Shown in pieces: positions 1 to 4,624 of a stretch of DNA of 9,855 nucleotides. The stretch lies in the NCBI GenBank assembly GCA_964483025.1, contig CAYZZT010000025.1, positions 1 to 9,855 on the forward strand. The letters are read 5' to 3'. The position numbers and the translations under genes were made by a program. This stretch comes from CAIZIN01 sp964483025. Lineage in GTDB: Bacteria > Patescibacteriota > Minisyncoccia > Phycocordibacterales > CAIZIN01. The notes below the pieces were generated by a model. That model was not told the origin of the DNA. It did no database searches and saw only the letters and a list, made by a program, of their open reading frames with translations. How positions within the stretch are numbered: the stretch's first letter is position 1; each line of letters begins with the position of its first letter.

Positions 1-107
1 CATTATTGTTTAAATTTGTCGCAAGACAAAACACAACCGAGATAAACTTTGTAGACTCATAGCAAAAACTCTAATGGACGGGGGTTCAAATCCTCCCATC
101 TCCACAA
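1..107 (+). ncRNA. ssrA: tmRNA (transfer-messenger RNA), 3' end only
   Basis: Rescues stalled ribosomes by trans-translation with SmpB. Only the 3' part lies in the window; the tag-coding region is off the left edge. Visible are a T arm (stem GGGGG at 80-84, loop TTCAAAT at 85-91, stem CCTCC at 92-96), an acceptor 3' strand CATCTCC at 97-103 and discriminator A104. The preceding GGACG and the GTAGACTCATAG-type stretch at 51-62 fit tmRNA 3' domains. A tRNA is less likely because no D arm or anticodon arm precedes the T arm. The terminal CCA is not encoded (CAA at 105-107), so it would need to be added after transcription. The antisense strand gives a WEDLNPRP-type spurious translation, as tRNA-like ends often do. 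Confidence 0.8.
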
Positions 108-157
108 AAAATAAAAACTCACCACCACTGGTGAGTTTTTATTTTTTGTGGAGATGG
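96..157 (+). terminator. tmRNA terminator inside a 29-bp perfect inverted repeat
   Basis: The core hairpin CTCACCA / TGGTGAG (118-124, 129-135; loop CCAC) is followed by a T-rich tract at 136-147, a classic intrinsic terminator. It is preceded by a mirrored A-rich tract, so it could work in both directions. The pairing continues perfectly outward: arms are 96-124 and 129-157. The left arm therefore includes the whole acceptor 3' strand of the tmRNA, so an unprocessed transcript could fold the tmRNA end into the terminator helix. Confidence 0.75.
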
Positions 158-193
158 AGCAGAACATGGGTATGTTCTGCGTGAGGATTTGAA
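146..193 (-). repeat. Inverted copy of the tmRNA 3' end, split by a hairpin
   Basis: Read on the minus strand, 193-183 repeats the T-loop/T-stem segment TTCAAATCCTC (plus-strand original at 85-95), and 157-129 repeats the acceptor strand and the following A-rich sequence (original 96-124). In the original the two blocks are adjacent. Here 25 nt (158-182) separate them, containing a perfect 9-bp hairpin: GCAGAACAT (159-167), loop GGGT, ATGTTCTGC (172-180). It is not a functional tmRNA end. Confidence 0.65.
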
Positions 194-221
194 AGCCACA
201 GCATGTCGTGAATACTTGGAA

Positions 222-297
222 CGACGGCGAGGCGGGGTCGAGAGCACTTAGTCCACGCAGGCTTAGCAAAGCCGAGTAGACTTAGTGACTCGTGACC
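222..297 (+). repeat. Modular hairpin element, copy 1
   Basis: A GC-rich lead (GACGGCGAGGCGGGGTCGAG, 223-242) and a tail CTCGTGACC (289-297) flank a variable hairpin. GGTC-GAG (236-242) pairs with CTC-GT-GACC (289-297), leaving a 2-nt GT bulge. The inner part pairs CACTTAGTC with GACTTAGTG imperfectly around a GGCTT/AAGCC hairpin. The same lead and tail recur at 6071-6115 (plus) and 2229-2269 (minus) around unrelated hairpins. A diverged copy of the 6089-6113 insert lies at 314-338. Confidence 0.55.
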
Positions 298-370
298 GAT
301 TCTCCCCATCTCCTTTTTTCACCAGAAAAATATTTGTGATCGCGAAAATTTGCGACGGCAGAAAAGTGAC

Positions 371-452
371 TTGTGACCAATTCTCCCCCTATAACAAATT
401 TGTACTCAAATTTGTTCGGGCGAACATTTTGAGTACAAAATGCTTTAGCCAT
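371..452 (+). repeat. Dispersed direct repeat with hairpin, copy A
   Basis: About 80 nt matching 1078-1157 closely at its left end, starting with GTGACC, a C-rich run and ACAAATTTGTACTCAAATTTG. This copy forms a long hairpin: TTTGTACTCAAA (399-410) pairs with TTTGAGTACAAA (428-439), and inside it TGTTCG (413-418) pairs with CGAACA (421-426). In copy B the outer stem has decayed. It lies downstream of the minus-strand gene at 475 and could act as its 3' stem-loop. It is followed by CCATCTCCACA (449-459), identical to the tmRNA end at 96-106. Confidence 0.6.
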
Positions 453-474
453 CTCCACATCACTCCAGAATAAA

Positions 475-969
475 TTAATCTTCTCTAGTTAGTATTCTTT
501 CTAAAATACTTTTATTTTTAGATTCAATAAATAAGGTATCTTGACCTTTTACCATATTATTCAGAGCATTTCTATTTATTTCTATACCTTGCAGAACGGC
601 ACTTTTTGATTGTTCTTTAAAACCATCGCAAATAGTGACTACGCTTAAATTTAAATCCAAAATACCATCCTTCATATATGAGTGTGACTCTTTGTATTTT
701 TTAGGAACACGAGCTTCTAAAATTTTTGACGCCAATATATTATGTACCCGCATTAAATCTGGACAACTTTCATTAATTTCCTGATCACTTCCTTTTTTCA
801 TTAATAAATCTAGTTTGTCATATGCCACATCTCCTTCAGTAAGAATATTTTGCATTAATATTCTATAATTGACTTCTTTTTTCCATTCATAATAGGATTT
901 TATAATCAAAAATCCCATCAATAAAATTACTATCAATAAAACTCTCGAAGTCATAAAACCTTTTTTCAT
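475..969 (-). CDS. Small membrane-anchored hypothetical protein (164 aa)
   Basis: I do not recognise this family. Residues about 7-25 (SRVLLIVILLMGFLIIKSYY) form one hydrophobic segment after a short basic N-terminus (MKKGFMTSR), so it is probably an N-in signal anchor with the remaining ~135 residues outside the membrane. The rest is polar, mostly predicted helix, and has two cysteines (in ESCPDLM and TICDGF) that could form a disulfide. No lipobox, repeats or catalytic motif are visible. The ATG start fits the anchor and lies 8 nt after a TATAAT box, with no Shine-Dalgarno site, which suggests leaderless translation. It stands alone between tmRNA-linked repeats and a gap. Its small size, lack of a known family and position fit accessory DNA. 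Confidence 0.65.
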   Translation of the reverse strand: MKKGFMTSRVLLIVILLMGFLIIKSYYEWKKEVNYRILMQNILTEGDVAYDKLDLLMKKGSDQEINESCPDLMRVHNILASKILEARVPKKYKESHSYMKDGILDLNLSVVTICDGFKEQSKSAVLQGIEINRNALNNMVKGQDTLFIESKNKSILERILTRED

Positions 970-977
970 ATAAATAT

Positions 978-1007
978 ATTATATACCTATTATTCAACAA
1001 GTGATAA
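978..1007 (-). promoter_or_regulatory. Promoter of the 475-969 gene
   Basis: On the minus strand TATAAT (978-983) is preceded, after 18 nt, by TTATCA (1002-1007). Only 8 nt separate the -10 box from the ATG, so transcription would begin at or next to the start codon. Confidence 0.5.
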
Positions 1008-1077
1008 CTTCATTCAACAGTCTTCACCCACCGACACTTACATATTTTTGGACCCACGAAACAAAACACCTATTGAT

Positions 1078-1157
1078 TCGTGACCAAATCTCCCCCTAAA
1101 ACAAATTTGTACTCAAATTTGTTCGGACGAACAATTATACTCAATTATTTTAGCCAT
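1078..1157 (+). repeat. Dispersed direct repeat, copy B
   Basis: Second copy of the 371-452 repeat: the GTGACC start, C-rich run, ACAAATTTGTACTCAAATTTG block, GTTCG/CGAAC hairpin and TTTTAGCCAT end are shared. The outer stem seen in copy A is degraded here. The two copies bracket the 475-969 gene in the same orientation. Confidence 0.6.
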
Positions 1158-1221
1158 ATTTACGCTCATTCTCGGATTCTACCGAAAACCGCCATATGTG
1201 TGTACACATTACCTTTAGCCC

Positions 1222-1250
1222 TTGCATTCCTTATAATTCTATGATATAAT
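1222..1250 (+). promoter_or_regulatory. Promoter of the 1259-1459 gene
   Basis: TTGCAT (1222-1227), a 17-nt spacer and TATAAT (1245-1250) form a near-consensus housekeeping promoter. The ATG is 8 nt after the -10 box, again leaving almost no 5' leader. Confidence 0.65.
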
Positions 1251-1258
1251 ATAGAAGT

Positions 1259-1459
1259 ATGAGTACAAAACTTGAATGCAGGTATTTGCGTGACCTGCCG
1301 AAAAAAGAACGCAAGCGGTTGGTCCTTAGTGGACAAACCACAGCCAGCCCCTTCTTTGTTTGTATGTATAAATACCCCACCAGATTCTGGGGATCAGTAA
1401 TCGTCATTTTTCATCTCGTATTCTACGGGATTTGGCTACTGGTAAATTCCGCCAAATAA
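1259..1459 (+). CDS. Small single-pass membrane protein (66 aa), unknown function
   Basis: No family recognised. The N-terminal 40 residues are basic and polar (DLPKKERKRL around residues 12-21). Residues about 43-62 (FWGSVIVIFHLVFYGIWLLV) form a single transmembrane helix close to the C-terminus, as in a tail-anchored protein with a cytosolic basic domain. There are cysteines at 7 and 35. The case for a real gene is its context: a strong TTGCAT-N17-TATAAT promoter sits just upstream and an intrinsic terminator begins 9 nt after the stop. There is no Shine-Dalgarno site. It converges on the 1525-1878 gene and shares that terminator. Confidence 0.65.
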   Translation: MSTKLECRYLRDLPKKERKRLVLSGQTTASPFFVCMYKYPTRFWGSVIVIFHLVFYGIWLLVNSAK

Positions 1460-1467
1460 ATATTCAC

Positions 1468-1507
1468 AAAAAACCTCCCGGGTTCGCTCGTGGAGGTTTT
1501 TTTCTTT
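1468..1507. terminator. Bidirectional intrinsic terminator between convergent genes
   Basis: AAAAAACCTCC (1468-1478) pairs with GGAGGTTTTTT (1492-1502) around a 13-nt loop. T runs on the plus strand (1497-1503) and A runs on the left arm let it serve both the 1259 gene and the minus-strand gene ending at 1525. Confidence 0.75.
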
Positions 1508-1524
1508 ATGTTACTTGCCAAATG

Positions 1525-1878
1525 TTATTTCGTCATTTTGTCCTCCAACAACCCAATTATTTTTATGACTTTTGCTTGAGAAATTTTTGTATCTTTACTT
1601 GCCAAAAACGCTTCCCACTCTGCTATTATTTCCTTATCTCCAAGCTGTCTAATATCACTTTCTAATTTAATACGGTCATCCGGAGTTGTTTTTCGTGTAT
1701 TAAGCACTACATCCAAAAATTCGGTCAAAACTACTGATGCAGGGACACCAACAGATTCACCTACAGGATTTTTAAGTTGTTTCAGCTCTTTATTAACAGA
1801 AACATACTGAATCAAAACATAAGTATTTAATCCTAAAAGAATCAAAATCAATATAATGGAAATAAAATTTGTTTTCAT
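1525..1878 (-). CDS. Membrane-anchored hypothetical protein (117 aa)
   Basis: Family not recognised. From the ATG at 1878, residues 4-28 (FISIILILILLGLNTYVLIQYV core) form a signal anchor. A short helix follows (NKELKQLKNP), then a polar region about 50-115 rich in charged residues and probably all helical (EFLDVVLNTRK, DDRIKLESDIRQLGDKEIIAEWEAF). An upstream in-frame TTG at 1953 would add 25 polar residues before the anchor, so I prefer the ATG. AGGAGG (1895-1900, minus sense) is the only strong Shine-Dalgarno-like sequence I see in the window, but it lies 16 nt from this ATG, farther than usual. It shares a terminator with the convergent 1259 gene. Confidence 0.65.
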   Translation of the reverse strand: MKTNFISIILILILLGLNTYVLIQYVSVNKELKQLKNPVGESVGVPASVVLTEFLDVVLNTRKTTPDDRIKLESDIRQLGDKEIIAEWEAFLASKDTKISQAKVIKIIGLLEDKMTK

Positions 1879-1992
1879 TTTGTTTTTCGCTTGTCCTCCT
1901 AAGTTTTCTTGCCCTTCTAAATTTTTATAATTAAAAATTTTGTAGGCTGACAAAAAAAGTTTGGCGGATAGTTATTTGGTTATTTAATATAC

Positions 1993-2008
1993 CCCTATAT
2001 TATAGCAT
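1993..2008 (-). promoter_or_regulatory. Possible promoter for the 1525-1878 gene
   Basis: A TATAAT box is read on the minus strand within this AT-rich stretch (GCTATAATATAGG). If used it would give a 5' leader of roughly 110 nt, unlike the leaderless pattern of the neighbouring genes. No good -35 box is seen, so this is weak. Confidence 0.3.
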
Positions 2009-2046
2009 ATATAAAATTTTATTCCTTAAATATTCTGGATATAGAA

Positions 2047-2073
2047 AAATCTTGAGGTTAAGCCTCAAGATTT
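2047..2073. terminator. Strong stem-loop, possible terminator
   Basis: Perfect 11-bp arms AAATCTTGAGG (2047-2057) and CCTCAAGATTT (2063-2073) with loop TTAAG. The T-tract is short, so termination is possible but not certain. No gene runs directly into it on the plus strand. Confidence 0.45.
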
Positions 2074-2109
2074 GTCGGTGTTTGGTTTTTGAATTAGAAC
2101 TTGGATCCC

Positions 2110-2369
2110 CATGTATTATTCTGTTGAATAATCATGTAGGCCTCGCCTCGACTCGTCACCTAAAAATATTTTTTTGCTAAAAAATTTTTTAGGCATATCT
2201 CGCGCCGTCGCGCTCCGACCTTGCGTTCGGGTCACGTATAATTTCTTGTTAGAAATTTACTCGACCCCGACTCAGTCGCCTTCGCTCCTTCCGTCTTTCA
2301 ATCTGATACCCATCAGATTGAACCCTACCCGAACTCACTACGGCCTTGCGCTCAGGTACTCACCTGAGC
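2110..2369. repeat. Gene-free cluster of modular hairpins (includes copy 3, minus strand)
   Basis: No gene is supported between 1960 and 2386. The stretch is a series of hairpins joined by GC-rich linkers. Hairpins: 2115-2121/2126-2132 (ATTATTC/GAATAAT); 2159-2166/2186-2193, extended by 2168-2174/2179-2185; 2240-2246/2251-2257 (AATTTCT/AGAAATT); 2297-2307/2312-2322 (TTCAATCTGAT/ATCAGATTGAA); and 2350-2357/2362-2369 (GCTCAGGT/ACCTGAGC). GGGTC (2229-2233) pairs with GACCC (2263-2267) around the third. On the minus strand this reads as the GGGGTCGAG lead and CGTGAC tail of the modular element. Two linkers resemble each other (CCTTGCGTTCGGGT and CCTTGCGCTCAGGT). Confidence 0.6.
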
Positions 2370-2386
2370 TCACTTGTTGTTTTGTG

Positions 2387-2830
2387 TCAATTTTTAATTT
2401 TTCTTTTTAAATTTGGAAAACATGTTCTACATCTACATCTCCTTTTTCCTATATGTTCATCGAAATATTCCTTTCCATAATCGTAGCAAATCTCCTCCCC
2501 TGCTTTTATTTTCTTTTTGCTAAAAATAAAAATCTTTCCTTTCTTAATTTCTGGTTCTGCATTTGGTTTGCAGGAGTGATTTATATACCTTGCAATATTT
2601 TCTCGCGCCCTCCCATCTATTGTAATTTTTGAATTTATTTCAAAAAGATATTTGCTTCGGCTTGTGTATTGCTCCTCTTTTGATATAACTCTACCAAAAT
2701 ATTCAACGATGCAAACTCCCTTTGGAATCTCTTTCCCAGCAAAAAGCCCACATCCTGCACTAGATCTTTTTACCTTCAATTCCCAATCTTTTATTTCAAA
2801 TTTTCTTATTGTCATGTTTGTGTTTGCCAT
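2387..2830 (-). CDS. SET-domain protein with post-SET cysteines (147 aa), putative protein lysine methyltransferase
   Basis: SET proteins transfer methyl groups from S-adenosylmethionine to lysine. Visible features: a GxGLFA turn at about 26-31, EYFGRVIS at 43-50, the SET core RYINHSCKPN at 81-90 (NHS at 84-86, cofactor and pseudoknot site), and GEEICYDYG at 111-119 with the catalytic-type tyrosines at 116 and 118. After it comes a CRCRTC cluster (C132, C134, C137) which, with C87, could bind zinc as post-SET motifs do. There is no pre-SET region or second domain. At 147 residues it is a minimal SET protein. The stop is TGA. The start is 5 nt after a TATAAT box. The substrate is unknown; ribosomal or DNA-binding proteins are guesses. 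It is divergent from the 2960 gene. Confidence 0.88.
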   Translation of the reverse strand: MANTNMTIRKFEIKDWELKVKRSSAGCGLFAGKEIPKGVCIVEYFGRVISKEEQYTSRSKYLFEINSKITIDGRARENIARYINHSCKPNAEPEIKKGKIFIFSKKKIKAGEEICYDYGKEYFDEHIGKRRCRCRTCFPNLKRKIKN

Positions 2831-2835
2831 ACTAT

Positions 2836-2841
2836 ATTATA
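2836..2841 (-). promoter_or_regulatory. -10 box of the SET gene
   Basis: TATAAT on the minus strand ends 5 nt before the ATG at 2830. There is no Shine-Dalgarno site and only a poor -35. It fits the leaderless pattern seen elsewhere in the window. Confidence 0.45.
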
Positions 2842-2864
2842 AAGAGTTAAGAAACAAGGGAATT

Positions 2865-2940
2865 TTTGTCATTCCGGCGAAGGCCGGAATCCAGTCTGCA
2901 AATTTAATTCATGGATTCCCGCCTTCGCGGGAATGACAAA
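2865..2940. repeat. REP-like palindromic doublet between divergent genes
   Basis: The outer arms TTTGTCATTCC (2865-2875) and GGAATGACAAA (2930-2940) pair. Two inner hairpins, ATTCCGGC-GAAG-GCCGGAAT (2871-2890) and ATTCCCGC-CTTC-GCGGGAAT (2915-2934), sit in opposite orientation. This is the widespread GTCATTCC...GGAATGAC repeat found in many bacterial genomes, whose translation gives the spurious VIPAKAGIQ peptide. It lies between the promoters of two divergent genes. Confidence 0.8.
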
Positions 2941-2942
2941 CA

Positions 2943-2948
2943 TAATAT
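2943..2948 (+). promoter_or_regulatory. Possible -10 box of the 2960 gene
   Basis: TAATAT ends 11 nt before the ATG at 2960. A -35 would fall inside the REP-like repeat and is not convincing. Confidence 0.35.
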
Positions 2949-2959
2949 ATACTTCTCAT

Positions 2960-3235
2960 ATGAATACAAAACTAATTATTACAGATAGCCATAGTAGTAC
3001 CACAGATGCGAGCGCAGAAATTATTAAGCATGCAAAAAAATTAGATATAATAAGCAAAATTGGAATTGGGATAATTAAAGTTACAAAATCTAAAGGAGGA
3101 AAAAGAAGTATCAAATTTCTCCCAATCACGGGCGGAATAAAAGCCTCTGTTCGTGGAAGCGGAACTGTACAAGAACTATATATTTATACGAAAGAAATTG
3201 AGCTAGTTAAAAATTATCTTTTAAAAAAATTTTAA
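2960..3235 (+). CDS. Small conserved-looking protein (91 aa), possibly DUF2103-like
   Basis: A short soluble basic protein with no membrane segment or signal. It starts LIITDSHSSTT (residues 5-15), followed by a helix (AEIIKHAKKLDII), a glycine-rich strand (IGIGIIKV), a basic loop (KSKGGKRSIKF), and GGIKASVRGSGTVQELYIYT (58-77), a strand-rich block ending in a C-terminal helix. The DSHS start and the GGIK...RG...QELYI block remind me of the predicted metal-binding DUF2103 family, but this is recall, not a search. The ATG at 2960 is preferred over the in-frame ATG at 2933, which lies inside the REP repeat. A perfect stem-loop follows the stop by 11 nt. Confidence 0.65.
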   Translation: MNTKLIITDSHSSTTDASAEIIKHAKKLDIISKIGIGIIKVTKSKGGKRSIKFLPITGGIKASVRGSGTVQELYIYTKEIELVKNYLLKKF

Positions 3236-3246
3236 TAATAAAGCCA

Positions 3247-3282
3247 ATGGCGACATTTTTGCGATAGCAAAAATGTCGCCAT
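3247..3282 (+). terminator. 16-bp perfect stem-loop after the 2960 gene
   Basis: ATGGCGACATTTTTGC (3247-3262) pairs perfectly with GCAAAAATGTCGCCAT (3267-3282), loop GATA. It lacks a following T-tract, so it may protect the transcript 3' end or be another inserted hairpin rather than a true terminator. Confidence 0.5.
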
Positions 3283-3400
3283 CGAGCTTCTCATAATACA
3301 TAACTACCATGTCGCACGTTTGTAATAATTAAGTTAATTAAATATATTCTATTTATAAATTTGATTATAAATCTACTTAAGTGCTCGAGAATAACAAATG

Positions 3401-3499
3401 TGTGGAATTTCGCCTGACATTTGACTTTTATTTGAATACTTGTAGTATTGATTAAAGAGCAGGAAATTCCACAAGACACAGGGTCTTGTTTTGTTTTTT
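3401..3499 (+). ncRNA. Candidate structured RNA or 5' leader ending in a terminator-like hairpin
   Basis: The 230 nt between the 3247-3282 stem-loop and the gene at 3530 hold no convincing gene. TGTGGAATTTC (3401-3411) pairs perfectly with GAAATTCCACA (3463-3473) and encloses CTG/CAG pairs and a small AATACT/AGTATT hairpin. Directly after it CAAGAC (3472-3477) pairs with GTCTTG (3483-3488), followed by T4-G-T6. This could be a small RNA or a leader controlling the gene at 3530. The two stems share bases 3472-3473. No known RNA family is recognised and the promoter is unclear. Confidence 0.35.
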
Positions 3500-3529
3500 G
3501 CACACAACGAAAAAAATTAGAAGTACATT

Positions 3530-3937
3530 ATGCCAACCAATTGTTTGACCTTCGATGCATCAACAGGACACTGCTCCGTTGGATGCAGACTCACAAATGA
3601 TAAGCACCCTAAATTGCTTATCGTTGGTCGTAACCAAGAACAAGACCATATCAAAACATGCACATCAACTCCCCCAACCAAAATCGTTGACGGTGTCCTC
3701 TTCAGAGCGAGTTTGCAGCGTAACCGACTGATCGAAATTGCTGACCCAAAAGAAGTCGTCTTCTACGTTAAAAACTCGCGCCGTATCAAACCGAGCCCGG
3801 GCATTCAGGTATTGGGACACCACAGGGCATGCTTTTGCTTGCCACAGGGAGGCCACGTTGAAATTCAAAACGGCAGACGGAAATGGATTGCAAATCTTCC
3901 AGTAGGTAGTCTTGATGTGGTTATTAAACCCATCTAA
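3530..3937 (+). CDS. Hypothetical cysteine-containing protein (135 aa), GC-richer than its neighbours
   Basis: No family recognised. It is soluble, with no signal or membrane helix. It has six cysteines, C5, C15, C19, C44, C101 and C103, and histidines at H14, H97 and H98. HCSVGC (14-19) and HHRACFC (97-103) together could bind a metal, but the spacing matches no motif I know. The C-terminal half looks beta-rich (EVVFYV, GIQVLG, GHVEI, LDVVIKPI). The reading frame is clearly richer in GC and in C-ending codons than the flanking genes, which suggests different selection or acquisition from elsewhere. An intrinsic terminator follows 22 nt after the stop, supporting a real gene. There is no clear Shine-Dalgarno site, and transcription may come from the structured region upstream. 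Confidence 0.6.
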   Translation: MPTNCLTFDASTGHCSVGCRLTNDKHPKLLIVGRNQEQDHIKTCTSTPPTKIVDGVLFRASLQRNRLIEIADPKEVVFYVKNSRRIKPSPGIQVLGHHRACFCLPQGGHVEIQNGRRKWIANLPVGSLDVVIKPI

Positions 3938-3959
3938 CCTATCTGATTTATAATATCAA

Positions 3960-3992
3960 ACCAGCACACCCTCGCGGTGTTCTGGTTTTTTT
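3960..3992 (+). terminator. Intrinsic terminator after the 3530 gene
   Basis: ACCAG (3960-3964) and ACACC (3966-3970) pair with GGTGT (3976-3980) and CTGGT (3982-3986) across one mismatch, loop CTCGC, followed by a run of seven T. Confidence 0.8.
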
Positions 3993-4015
3993 CTATTTTT
4001 GTGTTATACTCAAAC

Positions 4016-4044
4016 TTGAATTAATCATAATCAATTTATATATA
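4016..4044 (+). promoter_or_regulatory. Possible promoter of the infC operon
   Basis: TTGAAT (4016-4021) and TATATA (4037-4042 or 4039-4044) are spaced 15 or 17 nt apart, and the box ends 3-5 nt before the GTG start. TTATACT at about 4003-4009 is an alternative -10 that would give a short leader. Confidence 0.4.
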
Positions 4045-4047
4045 CGC

Positions 4048-4569
4048 GTGGCATCACCAACATACAGAATTAATCATCAAATCCGATCTAAAGAATTACG
4101 GGTTATTGATGCGGAAGGCAATAACTACGGGTTAATGTCACTTCGAGATGCCCTACTAAAAGCTGAAGAGCTAGATTCTGATTTAATTGAAATCTCCCCG
4201 AATGCCCTTCCTCCAGTCGCTAAAATAATGGACTATGGTAAATTTCAGTATCTAGAAAACAAGAAAGCAAAAGTTGCTAAAACACGTTCTCATATTATCG
4301 AAGTTAAAGCTCTGCAAGTGCGTATTGGCACCGGCGACCATGACCTAGAACTAAAGGCCAAAAGGGCCTCTGAGTGGCTCAAGGAGGGGCATAGAATTCA
4401 AATTAGCCTCTTTCTACCGGGTCGCTCAAAATACCTAAATGATGCGTTTTTGAAGGAAAGATTGCAAAAAATCCTCAGTCTTATTACCGAGGAATTCCGT
4501 ATTGCCGAAGAGCCAAAAAAGAGTCCAAAAGGTATGAATATACTCATTGAAAAGAAGAAGGTTCAGTAA
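4048..4569 (+). CDS. infC: Translation initiation factor IF-3
   Basis: Binds the 30S subunit, checks the start codon and keeps subunits apart. The family's two domains are present: IF3-N at about 7-75 (RINHQIRSKELRVID, LMSLRDALLKAEE, DLIEISPNALPPVAKIMDYGKF) and IF3-C at about 84-170 (IEVKALQVRIGTGDHDLELKAKRASEWL, GHRIQISLFLPGR), joined by a lysine-rich linker. The 173-residue length is normal. The start is GTG at 4048, five residues before the usual IF3-N beginning. There is no Shine-Dalgarno site. It opens the classic infC-rpmI-rplT operon, 55 nt ahead of rpmI. In many bacteria infC has a rare start codon and is autoregulated; GTG does not by itself show that here. Confidence 0.95.
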   Translation: MASPTYRINHQIRSKELRVIDAEGNNYGLMSLRDALLKAEELDSDLIEISPNALPPVAKIMDYGKFQYLENKKAKVAKTRSHIIEVKALQVRIGTGDHDLELKAKRASEWLKEGHRIQISLFLPGRSKYLNDAFLKERLQKILSLITEEFRIAEEPKKSPKGMNILIEKKKVQ

Positions 4570-4624
4570 AAGCTGAAAAGCCTTTACAAAAGACAAAAAA
4601 TGAGTAATATATACAAACAATTCC

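Noticed and set aside
57..269. Minus-strand reading frame containing RWEDLNPRP across the tmRNA end
   Set aside because: This peptide is the well-known spurious antisense translation of tRNA-like 3' ends; the frame crosses the tmRNA, its terminator and hairpin repeats.
285..473. Plus-strand 62-codon frame
   Set aside because: It runs through repeat and hairpin DNA, has no promoter or start signal, and shows no protein-like character.
2100..2390. CRISPR-like array suggested by regularly spaced hairpins
   Set aside because: The linkers are only loosely similar and of unequal length, while the hairpins are self-complementary; there is no constant repeat with unique non-palindromic spacers, and no cas genes.
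2174..2410. Plus-strand 78-codon frame
   Set aside because: It consists of the GC-rich linkers and hairpins of the modular cluster and runs into the end of the SET gene.
2652..2936. Plus-strand frame ending in VIPAKAGIQ
   Set aside because: Antisense to the SET gene, with its tail a translation of the REP-like repeat, a common artefact.
3291..3503. Minus-strand 70-codon frame in the structured gap
   Set aside because: Its start lies in the terminator-like hairpin and T-tract, and composition is not protein-like; the inverted repeats explain the region better.
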